Shown: one piece after another, positions 4,469-6,697 of the stretch
Layout: every line of letters begins with the position of its first letter
Position numbering within the stretch: position 1 is the stretch's first letter
Assembly: GCA_947175805.1 (NCBI GenBank)
Contig: CAMWOF010000129.1
Location: 1-6,697, forward strand
Direction: 5' to 3'
DNA from: an uncultured Clostridiaceae bacterium
GTDB lineage: Bacteria; Bacillota; Clostridia; Lachnospirales; Lachnospiraceae
Length of the DNA stretch: 6,697 bases
The notes under the pieces: generated by a model
Seen by the model: only the letters and a program-made list of their open reading frames with translations
Database searches by the model: none
What the model was told of the DNA's origin: nothing
Position numbers and translations under genes: made by a program

Positions 4469-5539
4469 ATGGAAAATTTCATTGAAAATGAAGATAAGTC
4501 AGTGAGGGATATGAAACGGTACCGCCTGATTTTTGGTACGTGTCTGGGACTTCACACATTGTTTCTAATAATTTTTGAGTGGCTGCATGTATCTGTTTTG
4601 TTTTTTTTCAATATTTTCAGTGTAGTGCTGTATGCGTCTTTTTTTCTGAGCATGAGGAAACACCGTATTTCCACTGCATGGCTGTGGCTGACTTTTATGG
4701 AGATTATTATTCATGCTGTATTGTGTAATTTGAATTTGGGATGGGGCTATGGATTCAGCTTCTATGCTGTTATGATTATTCCGATTACGTATTACACAAC
4801 CTATATGCATGAGGATATCAGGCATGATGTCAGAAACTCTCATCTGCTGACATTATTTTCGATTCTTGCTTTGTCAATCTCCTGCTGGATAGGGCATAGG
4901 TTTGATAAGCTGGGTGAGCTTCCTACTGTGTATATAAAAATATTTTTTTGTACAAATCTTGTGATATGTCTGATTGGCCTGGCTCTGTATTCTACATATT
5001 TTGTATTAGAAATGAAGTTATCCACGAAGGCGTTGCAGGATTATAACGAGGAACTGTATTTTCTTGCAAATTATGATGCCCTGACACGTCTTCGGAACCG
5101 CCACAATATGGCAGAGACTTTTTATGAATATGAGAGCAGTGACTCTGCTTACTGTGTTGCCCTGGGGGATATTGATGATTTTAAAAGAATCAATGATACA
5201 TACAGCCATAATTGTGGTGACGAGGTATTGGTTCTTGTTTCCGGTATCATCAGGGAAAAGGTGGGAGAGCAGGGTGTTGTCTGCCGCTGGGGTGGTGAAG
5301 AGATACTGATTTTGTTGTCCTGCGAACATGCGTCTGGCCAAAAGCTGATAGAAGATATCAGAAATGCAGTGATGACGCAGATATTAGAGTATAAGGGGAA
5401 GAGAATCGGTGTGACCATGACATTTGGTCTGACTAGCAGTGACGAAGAACGGGATGTGGAGAAAATGATTTCCATAGCAGATGCAAGATTATATCAGGGG
5501 AAGGCGCAGGGCAAGAACCAGGTGGTATGCAGCTCCTAA
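4469..5539 (+). CDS. membrane-bound diguanylate cyclase (GGDEF domain)
   Basis: Makes cyclic di-GMP from two GTP at the inner face of the membrane. The 356-residue product has about six hydrophobic helices (near 18-38, 41-62, 67-88, 92-112, 124-142 and 153-180), a short helical linker, and a C-terminal GGDEF domain (about 196-356). The domain shows YDALTRLRNRH (202-212), GDIDDFKRINDTYSH (233-247) with metal-binding Asp234, and the active-site loop GGEEI at 275-279 (Ile instead of the usual Phe). It ends in ADARLYQGKAQGKNQV. Both acidic catalytic residues are present, so activity is expected. The inhibitory I-site RxxD expected at 266-269 reads GEQG, so product inhibition through that site is unlikely. 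The ATG at 4469 has AAGGGG (4457-4462) six bases upstream; the longer open frame from 4343 begins inside the terminator T-run. It is preceded by a c-di-GMP riboswitch, implying feedback at the RNA level. The stimulus sensed by the membrane part is unknown. Confidence 0.93.
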   Translation: MENFIENEDKSVRDMKRYRLIFGTCLGLHTLFLIIFEWLHVSVLFFFNIFSVVLYASFFLSMRKHRISTAWLWLTFMEIIIHAVLCNLNLGWGYGFSFYAVMIIPITYYTTYMHEDIRHDVRNSHLLTLFSILALSISCWIGHRFDKLGELPTVYIKIFFCTNLVICLIGLALYSTYFVLEMKLSTKALQDYNEELYFLANYDALTRLRNRHNMAETFYEYESSDSAYCVALGDIDDFKRINDTYSHNCGDEVLVLVSGIIREKVGEQGVVCRWGGEEILILLSCEHASGQKLIEDIRNAVMTQILEYKGKRIGVTMTFGLTSSDEERDVEKMISIADARLYQGKAQGKNQVVCSS

Positions 5540-5547
5540 AAATGAAG

Positions 5548-5601
5548 CACCCCTGTTTTTCGGTTAAAGAATTGCCGGAAAACAGGGGTGTTTTATTTTT
5601 T
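5548..5601. terminator. convergent bidirectional intrinsic terminator
   Basis: A 16-bp stem (5548-5563 with 5575-5590, one G-T pair) has an 11-base loop. On the plus strand it is followed by TTTTATTTTTT, terminating the cyclase transcript. On the minus strand it follows the DAHP synthase gene, and the sequence beyond the stem (CTTCATTTTT) is moderately T-rich. It therefore probably serves both convergent genes, more strongly the cyclase. Confidence 0.9.
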
Positions 5602-5604
5602 GTA

Positions 5605-6633
5605 CTACAGTAAATCTGCAATCTCCAATATCAGATGTTCTGTCTTATCCCAGCCCAAACAAGGGTCTGTAATGGATTTTCCGTAGCAGCCGCCGTCAAT
5701 CGGCTGGCTTCCGTCTTCAATGTAACTCTCTACCATAACGCCCTTTACAAGCCCATTAATTTCTGCGGAATGACGCTTACTGTGAAGGATTTCCTTTACA
5801 ATACGTGGCTGTTCCTGCCACTGTTTGCCGGAATTATTGTGGTTTGCATCCACAATACATGCAGGATTCTGCAAATCAAACTGTTGATACAAGTCATAGA
5901 GCAGAATCAAATCTTCATAGTGGTAATTCGGAATAGACTGGCCGTGCTTATTTAATGTACCTCTTAAGATACAGTGGGTTAACGGGTTGCCGTCTGTCTT
6001 TGTCTCATATCCGGCATAGAGAAATGTATGTTTCATCTGACCGGCAACGCAGGAATTCAACATCACCGATAAATCTCCTCCGGTAGGATTTTTCATTCCC
6101 ACAGGAACATCCATACCGCTGGCTGTCAGACGGTGCTCCTGATCCTCCACGCTTCTGGCTCCAATCGCAACATAGGAGAGAATATCCTCCATGTAGAGCC
6201 AGTTTGCTGAATAAAGCATCTCGTCCGCTGCAGTCAGTCCGGTTTCCTCCATAGCACGGATATGCATTTTGCGGATTGCCTTTAAGCCTGCCACAAAATC
6301 AGACTTGCTGTTTGGGTCTGGCTGGTGCAGCATGCCCTTGTAGCCTTTGCCGGTGGTGCGGGGCTTATTCGTGTAAATGCGCGGGATAATAAAGAGCTTA
6401 TCCTTTACCTTTTCGCCCACCTTTGCAAGCCGGTTTACGTAATCACATACCGCATCCTCGTTGTCTGCTGAGCAGGGACCGATAATTAAGATAAATTTAT
6501 CCTCCTCGCCTCTGATAATTTTTGCAAGCTCTTCATCCCTTGCTTTCTTAATCTGTGTCAGTCTTTCCGGCACGGGCATAATCTTTCTGATTTCTTCCGG
6601 AGTCGGAACCTTTTTTAACTGATGTAATGCCAT
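5605..6633 (-). CDS. aroF: 3-deoxy-7-phosphoheptulonate (DAHP) synthase, type I-alpha
   Basis: Condenses phosphoenolpyruvate and erythrose 4-phosphate to DAHP, the first step of the shikimate pathway to Phe, Tyr and Trp; cytoplasmic. The 342-residue length fits the E. coli AroF/G/H type. Signatures: IIGPCSADN (50-58), PRTTGKGYKG (91-100), GARSVEDQEHR (158-168), PVGMKNPTGG (177-186), VDANHNNSGKQ (261-271), GVMVESY (298-304) and YGKSITDPCLGW (317-328). Metal ligands by analogy with AroG are Cys54, His265, Glu302 and Asp323, all present. The start ATG has AAAGGAGT (6641-6648, minus strand) seven bases upstream. The position of AroG Ser180, part of the Phe effector pocket, appears to be Asp175 here, so effector choice cannot be assumed. 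The gene is convergent with the cyclase gene and appears monocistronic at its 3' end. The 64 bases upstream of its start are AT-rich with no clear promoter. Which aro paralogue letter applies cannot be decided from sequence alone. Confidence 0.95.
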   Translation of the reverse strand: MALHQLKKVPTPEEIRKIMPVPERLTQIKKARDEELAKIIRGEEDKFILIIGPCSADNEDAVCDYVNRLAKVGEKVKDKLFIIPRIYTNKPRTTGKGYKGMLHQPDPNSKSDFVAGLKAIRKMHIRAMEETGLTAADEMLYSANWLYMEDILSYVAIGARSVEDQEHRLTASGMDVPVGMKNPTGGDLSVMLNSCVAGQMKHTFLYAGYETKTDGNPLTHCILRGTLNKHGQSIPNYHYEDLILLYDLYQQFDLQNPACIVDANHNNSGKQWQEQPRIVKEILHSKRHSAEINGLVKGVMVESYIEDGSQPIDGGCYGKSITDPCLGWDKTEHLILEIADLL

Positions 6634-6697
6634 TTTAAATACTCCTTTACTTTCATATTTTAAATTGCGAAAATAGATAATTTTAGTTATACTTAAT

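Noticed and set aside
5635..5955. Plus-strand open frame of 106 codons inside the DAHP synthase gene.
   Set aside because: It is antisense to a strongly conserved enzyme gene with intact motifs and has no recognisable ribosome binding site; it is a shadow frame.

Overview
The window looks like chromosomal DNA from a Gram-positive, low-to-mid GC anaerobe of the Clostridia, most likely Lachnospiraceae. This is inferred from strong AGGAGG-type ribosome binding sites, consensus sigma-A promoters, a BspA-type leucine-rich-repeat surface protein with a lysine-rich C-terminus, a type I-alpha DAHP synthase of clostridial flavour, and a clostridial-looking c-di-GMP riboswitch. No mobile element, CRISPR array, tRNA or rRNA is visible.

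Left part (1-881): the 3' end of an unrecognised gene (stop at 581) is followed by about 300 bases without a convincing gene. That stretch holds a five-codon mini-ORF behind a good ribosome binding site, a nested potential RNA structure (620-696) whose hairpin loop sequence is repeated exactly just downstream, a strong intrinsic terminator (744-785), and a probable extended -10 promoter for surE.

Centre (882-3749): surE encodes a full-length 5'/3'-nucleotidase. About 60 bases later comes a 690-residue secreted protein with two separate BspA-like LRR blocks around an Ig-like and an MBG-like segment.

Right-centre (3750-5601): a textbook sigma-A promoter drives an 86-residue two-helix membrane protein. 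It is followed by a regulatory region of about 360 bases with an 18-bp palindrome, a second promoter whose -10 box lies inside a 22-bp dyad, a class I c-di-GMP (GEMM-I) riboswitch, an intrinsic terminator and a further 9-bp hairpin. This long leader precedes a six-helix membrane diguanylate cyclase. Its GGDEF domain keeps the catalytic residues but lacks the RxxD product-inhibition site. The arrangement suggests that the cell senses c-di-GMP in the leader RNA, rather than at the usual protein I-site, to adjust production of an enzyme that makes it. This is the most interesting part of the window.

Right end (5605-6697): a convergent gene on the minus strand encodes DAHP synthase, the first enzyme of the shikimate pathway. 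It is separated from the cyclase gene by a long hairpin terminator that can serve both strands.
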